A stretch of 64,000 nt of DNA, taken from Mucilaginibacter aquaedulcis. Lineage in GTDB: Bacteria; Bacteroidota; Bacteroidia; Sphingobacteriales; Sphingobacteriaceae. Positions within the stretch are counted from its first letter, which is position 1, and every line of letters begins with the position of its first letter. Made by a program: the position numbers and the translations under genes. The stretch lies in the NCBI RefSeq assembly GCF_030409325.1, contig NZ_JAUFPR010000002.1:558001-622000 (forward strand), read 5' to 3'. This document shows, one piece after another, positions 46,380 through 57,200 of the stretch. The notes under the pieces are model-generated. The model saw only the letters and a program-made list of their open reading frames with translations, was not told where the DNA came from and ran no database searches.

Positions 46380-47194
46380 TATGAAAATGAATATTGTACA
46401 ATTTAACCCATAAATATTTCCAATATGTTACAAGTATATGTATTTGAAACTCCTAATTAAGACTGGCAAAAACGATACATGAGAGTAGCTAATTTGACAC
46501 TATACAAACTACTTGATTGATTACCAATATGATTCCATAAAAGCCTGCAGATAATAACACGTCAGTATTATGCAAATATTTCACATGTATTTCTTTAAAT
46601 GAAAATATATACCATAGAGAAATTATTTTTAAGTAAATTTTTCTTAAATGTTAATTTTCAAGAAAATACTTTTAATCTATTTTTCATAATAAATATTTTA
46701 ATTTTTAAATTCATAAAAAAATAATTACTATAATTAAAAAAATAAATATACAATTATTTATCTTATTTTCAATTAAAATGAAAATTATTTACACTAATAG
46801 TAATTTAAAGCATAAAAAAACACAAAACCAATACAAATAATCTCAGTTTAATCACTCGTTAATTTACAATTATAATATTATTAATTATATTACAATTATT
46901 TGCCCGACTAAAAATAGCCAAATAAGACTCAGAAAACTCCCTTTATGCGTTTTGTTCTTTTTCTGTTCATTGTATTCACTGTATATAAATATAAAAATAT
47001 AGTCTTATTATTGTTTAATTAATAAGACAAGGTTTACTTTATTATCAAAATGTTACTTTTAATTAAAGCATCCGATCAAATTATTATTTAATCTGCCATA
47101 ATATTTAATTGTTCTTACATATCCAACATCTGGGATTTAGTGGTAGGTTTTCAGATAACCGTGAAAGTTTAAACATCTCATCTATCCCTATATC
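46380..47194. other. 815-bp very AT-rich intergenic region upstream of the polyketide operon
   Basis: The stretch from about 46560 to 47100 is extremely AT-rich, with many short A and T tracts, and carries no believable ORF. It separates the SusCD terminator from the first megasynthase gene and must contain that operon's promoter. A perfect 9-bp inverted repeat is at 47002-47028. TAGGTTTT at 47144-47151 is a one-mismatch -7 element without a -33 partner. Nothing else was recognised. Confidence 0.5.
47002..47028. repeat. inverted repeat GTCTTATTA-N9-TAATAAGAC
   Basis: The two perfect 9-bp arms are separated by TTGTTTAAT. A third copy of the core word (AATAAGAC) occurs near 46921. The site is about 170 nt before the polyketide megasynthase ATG and could be a regulator-binding site. 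Confidence 0.5.
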
Positions 47195-50100
47195 ATGAAA
47201 AAACGTGCAATAATTGGAATTACTCCATTTGAAAAGCCTGATGTGTCACTTGCACTTGAATTGCATAAATCAGGAGCTTTTCCCGTATTAAACCTTGGGC
47301 ATAATAAAATCATCGCCGAACAAGCAATAGAGAAATTAATAAAAATTGGTTTGGATGATTTCGGTGTATGTTTTAATTCAAGCGATTTCATATCAATAAA
47401 ACTTCCGCGGCAGGTAAGCACCATTATTGCACCTTATGGAGTAACAATCAAACGAAAAAACGAGGTCAAGCTGATTTATCAGGTAAATGATCTGAAATCG
47501 GCAAGGCTGGCAAAGGATGAAGCTGCCGATGGTATCATTTTAAAAGGCAATGAGGCTGCCGGAAGTGTTGGTTATGAATCTTCGTTTGTACTATTTCAAC
47601 GTGTAATTCAAGAAATTAAGGATATTCCTGTTTGGGTACAGGGAGGGATAGGAATACATACAGCTGCGGCCATCTCCGCACAAGGAGCAGAAGGTGTTGT
47701 GCTTGATAGTCAGCTTGTATTGTTCCCCGAATGTTCTGCACCAAAAATTTTTAAAGAACTTTGTACCAAGTTAAGTGGAACGGAAACCAAACTAATAGAT
47801 AATTGTCGTGTACTTGTTCGTCCCAACTCTCCTGCCCTGCCAGAAAACGCCACATACAATGATCTCAAACCTTATTTTATAGATCTTGATCCGGAAAAAA
47901 GCTATATCCCAATGGGTCAGGATATTTCTATAGCTACTGACTTGGTTAATCGTTACAAAAAACTAAACAAACTTATTTTTGGTATCAAGGAGGCTATATA
48001 TGGCCATCTGAACCAGGCTAAATCATTAAATATTATAAAGCCAGGCAATGCGCTGGCAAAAGATCTTAATATAACTTATCCTATAGCACAAGGCCCTATG
48101 ACGCGGGTAAGCGATGTGGCCCCATTCGCCAACGAGGTATCAGAAGCCGGTGCATTATCCTTTATAGCATTATCGTTATTAAAAGGAGAACGTGCAAAAG
48201 AATTGATTACCGATACAAAAAAACTTGCCGGTAAAAAAACATGGGGTGTTGGCATTCTTGGTTTTGCACCACAGGAATTACGCGATGAGCAGATGCAATA
48301 TATACTGGAAGCCAAACCACCGGTTGTGTTAATAGCGGGAGGCCGGCCCTCGCAAGCAAAACCGCTTGAAAAAGCAGGAATAAAAACATTCCTGCACGTT
48401 CCTTCCGTATCGCTATTGGATATGTTTTTAAAGGAAGGCGCTAAACGATTTGTTTTTGAAGGACGTGAATGCGGTGGGCACGTTGGCCCGCTTTCAAGCA
48501 TGGTACTTTGGGAAAAGCAGATTGAACGTTTATTAAAGGAGGATCAACCTAAGCAACTCAGCGTATTTTTTGCCGGTGGCATTCATGATTCTTTTTCAAC
48601 AGCTATTATAGCTGTAATGGCTGCTCCGCTTGCTGCAAAGGGAGTAAAAATTGGCGTATTGATGGGTACAGCCTATCTGTACACTAAAGAAGCTGTTTTA
48701 ACAGGAGCCATACAAGATAAATTTCAGGAACAAGCATTACAAGCTACCGATACGGTGCTTCTTGAAACCGCACCGGGACACGAAACAAGATGCCTCAACT
48801 CTCCATTCGCTGATTTTTTTAATGCAGAAAAATTAAAATTACAGCAAGCTGGCGTAGATAAAAAGGAAATATGGGAGCAATTGGAAACACTGAATGTAGG
48901 CAGGTTGCGTATTGCAGCCAAGGGCATCGAGCGCAGAGGAAACGATCTGATAACCATAAATGGCCCCGATCAGCTTAATCTCGGCATGTATATGATTGGC
49001 CAGGTTGCTGTAATGCATAATAAAGTTATTTCATTACTTGAATTACATCAGGATGTGGCTGTTAATAATTACCAGCATATCCTGAACGCAACACCATCAG
49101 AAATACCTAAGTCAACAGAAAAATCGCTTGATGTGGCCATTGTAGGCATGGCCTGTATATTCCCAGAAGCAAAAAATCTGGAGGAATACTGGCGCAATAT
49201 CTTATTAGGAAAAGATTGCGTTACCGAAGTGCCCGACGAACGCTGGAATAAAGAACTGTACTTTGATCCTTCCTCAACTGCCGATGATATGTCGCACTCC
49301 AAATGGGGAGGTTTCATCCCTAAAATAGACTTCGACCCGCTTGAATTTGGCATACCACCGCAGTCACTCGCAGCCATCGAACCTACTCAATTACTTACCC
49401 TTCTTGTGGCAAAACAGGCTATGGAAAATGCCGGCTATGCCAACGGTAATTTTGATCAGGATAATGTATCAGTAATTATTGGTGCCGAAGGCGGCAATGA
49501 CCTGGCTAATAACTACAGCTTCAGAGGCTATTTTAAACAGGTATTTGGCGAGCTACCTACAGAAGTTGATGAAATGCTTCCAAAAACCACCGAGGATTCT
49601 TTCCCTGGCATATTGGCTAACGTAATATCAGGTCGTATAACTAACAGGATGGATTTCGGGGGTCGCAACTTTACGGTTGATGCAGCCTGTGCCTCATCCC
49701 TCGCAGCTGTTGACTTGGCCTGCCAGGAACTGTTTCTTGAAAAATCAGACATGGTACTTGCAGGAGGAGCCGATTTGCACAATGGTATAAACGATTATCT
49801 GATGTTCTCGAGCACTCATGCGCTTTCACGCAAAGGCAGATGCGCCACATTTGATACGGAAGCAGATGGTATTGCTTTAGGTGAAGGCATTGCCATGATC
49901 GTGTTGAAAAGACATGAAGATGCCTTGCGTGATGGCAACCGGGTATATGCCGTTATTAAAGGAGTTGGTGGCTCAAGCGATGGCAAAGCATTGGGTTTAA
50001 CCGCTCCACGTAAAATTGGGCAGGTTAGAGCTTTGGAACGTGCTTATGACCAGGCGGGCATCACACCATCGTTATTAGGTTTGGTGGAGGCTCATGGAAC

Positions 50101-53100
50101 CGGGACTGTAGTTGGTGACAAAACAGAACTAAGCGCCTTAACCGATATGCTTAATCAATCTGGTGCTATTGCAGGGCAAACACACCTCGGTTCTGTAAAA
50201 ACGCAGATCGGGCATACCAAATGCGCTGCGGGCTTAGCAGGGCTTATAAAGGCTTCACTATCAGTTTATCATGGTATAAAACCACCAACTATAAATTTGA
50301 AAAGCCCAAATGCTTATTATGATCCGGGAACCAGTCCTTTTGCTTTTCATACTGAAGCTGGCTTATGGATGAATGAGAAGCGCTATGCCGGTATCAGTGC
50401 ATTCGGTTTCGGGGGTACGAATTTTCATGCTGTAATTGAGAATACAAATCCGGTATCTGAACAAGATCCGTCTATAAAATCATGGCCATCTGAACTGTTT
50501 GTTTTCAGGGGTGATGATTACAATGAAGCAAAAATCAACTTAAATTCAGTTAAATCATTATTGGAGATCAACGGCAGTATCAATCTAAAAGATATTGCTT
50601 ATAGTTTGGCAGTAGTCAATACAAAGCCAGTACAACTTAGTATAGTTGCCGACAATGCAGATGATCTGATGATGAAAGTTGAACTTGCTCTTTCTGGCAT
50701 TGAAAGTAAGGACACCTACATCGTTAAAAAACAAGATGGAAAGGTAGCCTTTATGTTCCCCGGACAGGGAAGTCAGCGTATTAACATGGCTCGTGACCTC
50801 TTTGTGGTATTCCCTGCCATGCGCAGTTTACTGAAACAGCACCCTGAATATGAAAAAGTATTGTTTCCTAACGCGGCCTTTGATGCAGACCTGATCAAAG
50901 AACAAAAAGAAGCTATTAAAGATACCCGGATGGCTCAACCGCTGTTAGGTATTGTTGATCTGGCATTAGCAAATTTCCTCCGGACTTTAGGTATCGAGCC
51001 AGATATGGTTGCCGGCCACAGCTATGGAGAATTGCCCGCACTATGTTTTGCCGGAGCTTTTGCCGAAAAAGAATTGGTGAAACTAAGCTCTAAACGTGCG
51101 CAATCTATTTTGGATGCGGTTGAAGATGGCGATCCGGGTGTAATGGTAGCTGTAAATTCAAGCCAAGAAGAATTATTGAAGGTAATTACTGACCTAAAGG
51201 ATGTATATCCTGTAAATTATAATTCACCTACCCAATGTGTAATTGCAGGCTCTACCCCAGCTATACAACATTTAATGGAGTTACTTAAAACAGCTAAAAT
51301 TTCTTTCAGAAAATTAGAAGTAGCCTGCGCTTTCCATAGTCCGCTGGTGGCAAAATCTAAAGAACTTTATCAAGAAGTGCTTTCGTCGGTTGAGTTCAAT
51401 AACTTGAATTTACCTGTATGGTCAAATACTACGGCATCTGAGTATCCGGAAAACGCCGAAGAGATCAAAGAACGTTTAACAGACCATTTAATAAAACCTG
51501 TAAAATTTGTTGATGAAATACAGCAAATGTATGCTTCCGGCGCCCGAATATTCATAGAAGTTGGCCCGGGTAAGGTTTTAACCGGTTTAGCAAAGGCTTG
51601 CATTGGCAAAGACGAAATATTATTATACGCTGAAGACAATAGCCGTAATAAATTAACTCACTTGTTATGTATGCTGGCTGATTATATGGGCACTGGCCGC
51701 AATATCCATGTCGAAAAACTATTTGAAGGCCGCGATGCTAAGCTTATAAATATTAACGAACCTACGCTTTATAAAAAAAATGCTGCTGTTTGGTATGTAA
51801 ATGGTCAGCATGCTATTCCGGCTAACGGAAAATTGCCCCCAAACGGTGCCCTACCTATCACTGAACCTATCAAAATGAAAAATAACGAAGTACAAACTGA
51901 AGCACCAAGCATTGTAAGTTCTGGAGCTGAATTAATGATGCAGGAATACCTGAACAGCATGAAAATGCTGATACAGGCACAACGGGATGTAATGATGTCC
52001 TTTTTAGGACAAAATCCGACTATAAATAGTTCTTTATATTATCAGCAAGCACCTCAATATCAGCCTCAGGCAATACCTCAGCCTTTACCCTCCGCGATAC
52101 AGCAAACAGCAATTAAACAAAATACGCCTTATGCCACGCAACAGCCAATCGCTGCTGCTGCACCTGCCGTACAAAAAGACATTAAACAGGTTTTACTTCA
52201 GGTGGTTAGTGACAAAACCGGTTACCCACAGGATATGCTGGGCATGGAGATGGACTTGGAAGCCGATTTGAGTATTGATTCCATAAAACGTGTGGAGATA
52301 ATCGGCACCCTGCGCACAGAGTTAGGGGGATTTGACCGGGGAGGTAAAAATGAAGATACAGTAATGGAGCAGCTTGCTGGAATTAAAACGCTGAACGGGC
52401 TTGTTAATTGGATCACAGAAAATGCAGCACAAGCTACGACCGCGGTACATACATCTGTAAATGTTGAGGTTAATGTTCAAAATGGTCAACCTAAATTTTC
52501 TTTAGAAGAATTAAAATCGGCCATACTGGCTGTGGTAAGCGAAAAAACCGGATATCCCCAGGAAATGCTCGGAATGGATCTTGATCTGGAAGCCGACCTG
52601 AGCATTGACTCAATCAAAAGAATGGAGATCATCGGTGACCTGAAACTTAAGATTGGCTTTGGTAAAGCCGGCGAACAAGCCGACGATATCATGGAAAAAC
52701 TTGCTGCTATAAAAACGCTTAATGGCTTGGCAAACTGGATATCTGAAATAGAATTGGAAAGCGCGGGTTTGGTGACCGAAGCAAAAAAAATCATTCAGGA
52801 TAGCGAGGTAAAAACCTCAGTTAATGGAACGTTATCGCGTCTTCGTTTTGAACTGACTCCAACAACATTATCAAGCGCTGAAGCTGCAATAATAAAAGGT
52901 AAACGATTTGCTATTACGGACGATGGTGGCATACAAGCCATCAAAATTAAAGATCTATTGGAGCGCCATGGAGCTATAGCTAATATTGTTTATCCTAATA
53001 GTGATTTACAAGGCTATCAGGGACTTGTTATACTAAACATGTTTGCCGCGCAAAAACGGGTTGGTATTATTGATCATTTCGCGTTGATCAAAAAATTAGA

Positions 53101-54247
53101 TTTTGCCGCTGTAAAATGGGTGTACTTAATATCCGACACCAAACAACACCTAAACGAACTTAGCGACATAAGCCTTTTAAGAAGATACCAGGGCTACGCA
53201 GGTTTTTTCAAAAGTCTTGACCGTGAGTACGAGGAAACTAAATGCAGGGTAATAAGCCTCGGCACTCCAATGTCTTCAGATGACATTGCAGATATTACTT
53301 TAAAAGAGATACTTACACCTGATATCCCGTCGGAGGTTATTTACCAGGATAGTAAAAGGCATATTATGGAACTTGTGCCTTCACAACTGATTACAGGTTT
53401 AGAAGAATCACACATAAAGCTGGATAAAAGTGCTGTCGTTTTAGTATTAGGGGGTGCTCAGGGAATTACCTCAGAGTTGATGATCCATTTTGCTAAAGAT
53501 TATCCTTGTAATTATATTCTTGTAGGTCGCTCTGCCGATCCGAGAGATGTCGAACCATCAGCTACCGATTCCCTGCAATCCAAAGATGAGATCCGTAATT
53601 ACTTGATTAAGCAGGGTAGCATTAACAAACCGGCAGAAATAGAAAAAGAAGCAGCCCGTATCCATAAAAACAATCAAATCTTGCGTACCATCACCATGAT
53701 ACAGGCTACAGGATCATCTGTGGTTTATAAATCCCTTGATTTATGCGATGAACTAAGCTTAACAAGCTTTATTGATGACGTTTATGAAATATATGGCCGT
53801 ATAGATGGTGTTGTTCATGGAGCTGGTTTACTGGAAGATAAGTTATTTCATAATAAAACTTCAGAATCGTTTGGACGTGTCTTTGATACTAAAGTAAAAC
53901 CTTTACGTATACTGGCCGAACAACTTCGTCCTGAAACCCAGTTTGTGATTCTCTTCTCAAGTATTGCCTCTGTTTATGGCAATCGTGGGCAAACTGATTA
54001 TGCTGCTGCAAACAGCGTATTGGACAAATATGCATGGGCTTTAAATAAGCGTATTAATGGCAAGGTTATGTCCATTAACTGGGGGCCATGGAAAGGTGCA
54101 GGAATGGTATCGCCAACCCTTGAAAAAGAATATGAACGTCGTGGTATATCACTCATTCCATTGCAGCATGGTCGTGAGATATTTCTGAATGAATTGAAAT
54201 ACGGAAAAGAAAGCCAGGTATTAATCATGGCCGGCAACAACTGGTAG
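47195..54247 (+). CDS. PUFA-synthase-like type I polyketide synthase: (NMO)-NMO-KS-AT-ACP-ACP-KR
   Basis: 2350 aa, cytoplasmic. Residues ~1-205 are a degenerate nitronate monooxygenase/PfaD-like barrel (EAAGSVG, Ser124 where His is expected; PVWVQGGIGIHTAAAI). Residues ~275-600 are an intact PfaD-like flavin barrel (YPIAQGPMTRVSD, ECGGHVG with His429), the probable enoyl reductase. KS starts ~645: Cys832 in DAACASS, His967 in EAHGTGT, His1007 in GHTKCAAG. AT starts ~1185: FPGQGSQ, GHSYGE with Ser1276, CAFHSPL (malonyl-like). After a Gln/Pro-rich linker come two ACPs with LSIDSIKR (Ser1696, Ser1806). KR occupies ~2080-2340: GGAQGIT, Ser2256, Tyr2269. First gene of the operon, 24 nt before the next. 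Confidence 0.93.
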   Translation: MKKRAIIGITPFEKPDVSLALELHKSGAFPVLNLGHNKIIAEQAIEKLIKIGLDDFGVCFNSSDFISIKLPRQVSTIIAPYGVTIKRKNEVKLIYQVNDLKSARLAKDEAADGIILKGNEAAGSVGYESSFVLFQRVIQEIKDIPVWVQGGIGIHTAAAISAQGAEGVVLDSQLVLFPECSAPKIFKELCTKLSGTETKLIDNCRVLVRPNSPALPENATYNDLKPYFIDLDPEKSYIPMGQDISIATDLVNRYKKLNKLIFGIKEAIYGHLNQAKSLNIIKPGNALAKDLNITYPIAQGPMTRVSDVAPFANEVSEAGALSFIALSLLKGERAKELITDTKKLAGKKTWGVGILGFAPQELRDEQMQYILEAKPPVVLIAGGRPSQAKPLEKAGIKTFLHVPSVSLLDMFLKEGAKRFVFEGRECGGHVGPLSSMVLWEKQIERLLKEDQPKQLSVFFAGGIHDSFSTAIIAVMAAPLAAKGVKIGVLMGTAYLYTKEAVLTGAIQDKFQEQALQATDTVLLETAPGHETRCLNSPFADFFNAEKLKLQQAGVDKKEIWEQLETLNVGRLRIAAKGIERRGNDLITINGPDQLNLGMYMIGQVAVMHNKVISLLELHQDVAVNNYQHILNATPSEIPKSTEKSLDVAIVGMACIFPEAKNLEEYWRNILLGKDCVTEVPDERWNKELYFDPSSTADDMSHSKWGGFIPKIDFDPLEFGIPPQSLAAIEPTQLLTLLVAKQAMENAGYANGNFDQDNVSVIIGAEGGNDLANNYSFRGYFKQVFGELPTEVDEMLPKTTEDSFPGILANVISGRITNRMDFGGRNFTVDAACASSLAAVDLACQELFLEKSDMVLAGGADLHNGINDYLMFSSTHALSRKGRCATFDTEADGIALGEGIAMIVLKRHEDALRDGNRVYAVIKGVGGSSDGKALGLTAPRKIGQVRALERAYDQAGITPSLLGLVEAHGTGTVVGDKTELSALTDMLNQSGAIAGQTHLGSVKTQIGHTKCAAGLAGLIKASLSVYHGIKPPTINLKSPNAYYDPGTSPFAFHTEAGLWMNEKRYAGISAFGFGGTNFHAVIENTNPVSEQDPSIKSWPSELFVFRGDDYNEAKINLNSVKSLLEINGSINLKDIAYSLAVVNTKPVQLSIVADNADDLMMKVELALSGIESKDTYIVKKQDGKVAFMFPGQGSQRINMARDLFVVFPAMRSLLKQHPEYEKVLFPNAAFDADLIKEQKEAIKDTRMAQPLLGIVDLALANFLRTLGIEPDMVAGHSYGELPALCFAGAFAEKELVKLSSKRAQSILDAVEDGDPGVMVAVNSSQEELLKVITDLKDVYPVNYNSPTQCVIAGSTPAIQHLMELLKTAKISFRKLEVACAFHSPLVAKSKELYQEVLSSVEFNNLNLPVWSNTTASEYPENAEEIKERLTDHLIKPVKFVDEIQQMYASGARIFIEVGPGKVLTGLAKACIGKDEILLYAEDNSRNKLTHLLCMLADYMGTGRNIHVEKLFEGRDAKLININEPTLYKKNAAVWYVNGQHAIPANGKLPPNGALPITEPIKMKNNEVQTEAPSIVSSGAELMMQEYLNSMKMLIQAQRDVMMSFLGQNPTINSSLYYQQAPQYQPQAIPQPLPSAIQQTAIKQNTPYATQQPIAAAAPAVQKDIKQVLLQVVSDKTGYPQDMLGMEMDLEADLSIDSIKRVEIIGTLRTELGGFDRGGKNEDTVMEQLAGIKTLNGLVNWITENAAQATTAVHTSVNVEVNVQNGQPKFSLEELKSAILAVVSEKTGYPQEMLGMDLDLEADLSIDSIKRMEIIGDLKLKIGFGKAGEQADDIMEKLAAIKTLNGLANWISEIELESAGLVTEAKKIIQDSEVKTSVNGTLSRLRFELTPTTLSSAEAAIIKGKRFAITDDGGIQAIKIKDLLERHGAIANIVYPNSDLQGYQGLVILNMFAAQKRVGIIDHFALIKKLDFAAVKWVYLISDTKQHLNELSDISLLRRYQGYAGFFKSLDREYEETKCRVISLGTPMSSDDIADITLKEILTPDIPSEVIYQDSKRHIMELVPSQLITGLEESHIKLDKSAVVLVLGGAQGITSELMIHFAKDYPCNYILVGRSADPRDVEPSATDSLQSKDEIRNYLIKQGSINKPAEIEKEAARIHKNNQILRTITMIQATGSSVVYKSLDLCDELSLTSFIDDVYEIYGRIDGVVHGAGLLEDKLFHNKTSESFGRVFDTKVKPLRILAEQLRPETQFVILFSSIASVYGNRGQTDYAAANSVLDKYAWALNKRINGKVMSINWGPWKGAGMVSPTLEKEYERRGISLIPLQHGREIFLNELKYGKESQVLIMAGNNW

Positions 54248-54271
54248 TTTTTATCAGCCTACTTATCACTT

Positions 54272-57200
54272 ATGAAGAAAACTGATGTAGCAGTAATAGG
54301 AATGTCATGCATTTTCCCGGGCGCGGGTAATGTAGAAACTTTCTGGCAAAACATACTCAACAAGGTAGATTCCACACAAATAGTACCGCCTGATCGTATA
54401 GATCCAGTACATTTTGATAAAAAAACATCAGGAGTTGACCGGTTTTATTGTAACCGTGGCGGTTTTATCCCTGATTATAAATTTGATCCGCGTCGGTTTG
54501 GTATTCTGCCAGTAGCTATTGAAGGTACTGAACCAGATCATCTGCTTACGCTTGATTTAGCTTATAGTGCCCTGGAAGATGCCGGAGTGTTTAAAAAAGG
54601 GTTATCTCTGGAAAAAACAGGTATCATTATAGGCAAAGGTAACTATGCGGGACCGGGTGCAACCAGAGCTATCGAAATTGTACGTACAGGCGAGCAAATA
54701 GCATCTCTGCTCAGAGAGATATTGCCTGATTTAAGTCAACCTAATATAGAAAAGATAAAAAACGAATATCAATTACGAAAGGGCCGTTTTAGCGCTGATA
54801 CCGCTATGGGGCTCATTCCTAACCTTGTAGCGTCACTGGTAGCCAACCGCTTAAACCTTGGCGGCGTGGCTTTTACGCTTGATGCAGCTTGTGCCAGTTC
54901 GCTTATAGCTGTAGATCATGCTGTTCAGGAACTAACAAGTGGTCGCTGTAATATGGTAATCGCAGGAGGCGTACATATTGGGCAAAACGCTGCTTTTTGG
55001 AGTATTTTTTCACAATTAGGTGCTCTATCACGCCAGGAAAAAATTAAACCCTTTGATACCAATGCCGATGGCTTGATCATAGGTGAAGGGTGTGGATTTG
55101 TTGTTTTAAAGCGTCTGGAAGATGCCATAAAAGATAAAGATAAAATTTATGCGATTGTTAAAGGCGTAGGTGTTAGCAGCGATGGCAGCGGAACCAGTGT
55201 AATGAGCCCTGCTGCTAAAGGTCAGCTTAAAGCAATTGAACAAGCCTGGAAAATAGCGGGCTTACCAGCAAAACAGATAGGTTATCTTGAAGCACACGGC
55301 ACAGGCACACCACTTGGTGATAAAACTGAACTTGAAACCCTCTCCCAATTTTTTGGCTTTCATCCTGAATTACCAAATGCCGGTATCGGGTCGGTAAAAT
55401 CTAATATAGGTCATGCCATGCCTGCCGCGGGGATCGCCGGTTTTATAAAAACATGCCTGGCGCTTTACCATGATACCCTTCCTCCTACGTTACATTGCGA
55501 AACCCCTTTGGCGCAAATGTCGAATACTCGTTTTTCAGCTGTGCAGGAGCCGAAAAACTGGAGTGCATCTGGTCTGCCAAAATTAGCGGGGGTAAATGCG
55601 TTTGGTTTTGGTGGCATCAATGCTCATGTGGTGCTTGAGGGTTTTGTCTCTCCTAAAAAAGATGAGGTCCTGATGCTTGCCCGCGGAAGTCACTCGGCTT
55701 TGATCACTGCATTAGAAACCAATGACTATACCGCAGGAAGCGGCAATTACCGTGTAGCCGTATTCAATCCAACACCCGAAAGAATACAGAAAGCTACCAA
55801 AATTGCTGCTAAGAATATACCATGGCGCAATAAACAGGATATTTGGTACACCAATACACCACTACTTAGCAACGGTGGTAAAATTGCCTTTGTGTTTCCT
55901 GGTTTAGATGGCCTGGCAGGCGGTGAAGTAGCAACCATTGCTGATTATTTCAACATAACGCCCGACAATCAAACAAAATCCGAAGGATTGTTAAGCGAAG
56001 CCTTAGGCATACTCAATAAAAGCAGCATATTAGACACAGCACTAAAGCTATTGGGTGTAAGGTCAGATATGAATGCTGGCCACAGTCTCGGAGAATGGCT
56101 TGCAGCACGCTCATCGGAACTGGCTGAAGAATGCTCTGTTTTAGAGTTACTTGATGTTTTAAATCCAGAAACTTTTGATCTTAAAGACTCCCGTTTTATA
56201 GCTGTAGGATGCGGCGTTGATCAATTGGAACCTGTTATAGCTGGTATCAACAATCTCTATCTATCCAACGATAATTGCCCGCAACAAATAATACTCTGCG
56301 GAAATAAATCAGCATTGGATGAGTTGGTGCCTCTACTAAAACAAAAACAAATATTTCATCAAATATTACCATTTCAATCGGGCTTCCACTCTCCTTTCGT
56401 GGCTGATAAACTTGATCTGATCCTTGACGGTATGCGCAACATGCAATTCCGTAAAACAACAACACCATTATGGTCGGCTACTACTTTGGATCTATACCCC
56501 GAAGGTTTTGAGGCTATCAGACAATTGAGCGCAGAGCATCTGATTAAGCCCGTACGCTTTCGGGAACTTACCGAAAAATTATATAATCAAGGTGCCCGTG
56601 TATTTATACAGGTTGGTTCAGGCGGCTTGGTTGGCTTTATTGATGATACTTTGAAGGGGAAAAACTTCAGCACAATAGCATCAAGTGTTCCTGTTCGGTC
56701 TGGATTAACACAATTACAACGTGTACTGGCTGCATTATTTGTAGAAGGTAAAGAAGTTGGGTTAGAGTTTATGGGTATCAAAAAGGCCACACCATTTAAA
56801 AACACAACCGGCATTAAACTACAGTTAGGATCACCAATTGTGCATGATTTGAATAGCCTTAAAAACATTACTGTCAAACAACAGCATCCGGTAAAATCGG
56901 ATGCATTATTGGTTGATGTAGCTGATCCTATACTGCGTGCATTTAATAACAACATGGCCGAGATAATGGACATTCAAAGCGAAATGCTTCAAATGTTCCA
57001 AAACAGGGCTTCGCAACCGGTAACCAGAACTTTACAAACTGTTGCCATACAGTCAGTCGTTAAATCACAACCCCAAAAACGTGTTCCATTCTCCAAACAA
57101 CTTGACGTTTCACTTGATAATTGCCCTTATCTGATAGATCACTCTCTATTAAGACAACCCAAAGACTGGCATTGTGTTGAAGATATGGATCCGGTGATAC

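Noticed and set aside
48076..48501. 141-aa minus-strand ORF
   Set aside because: Antisense to the intact flavin barrel of the megasynthase; Pro/Ser-rich shadow ORF.
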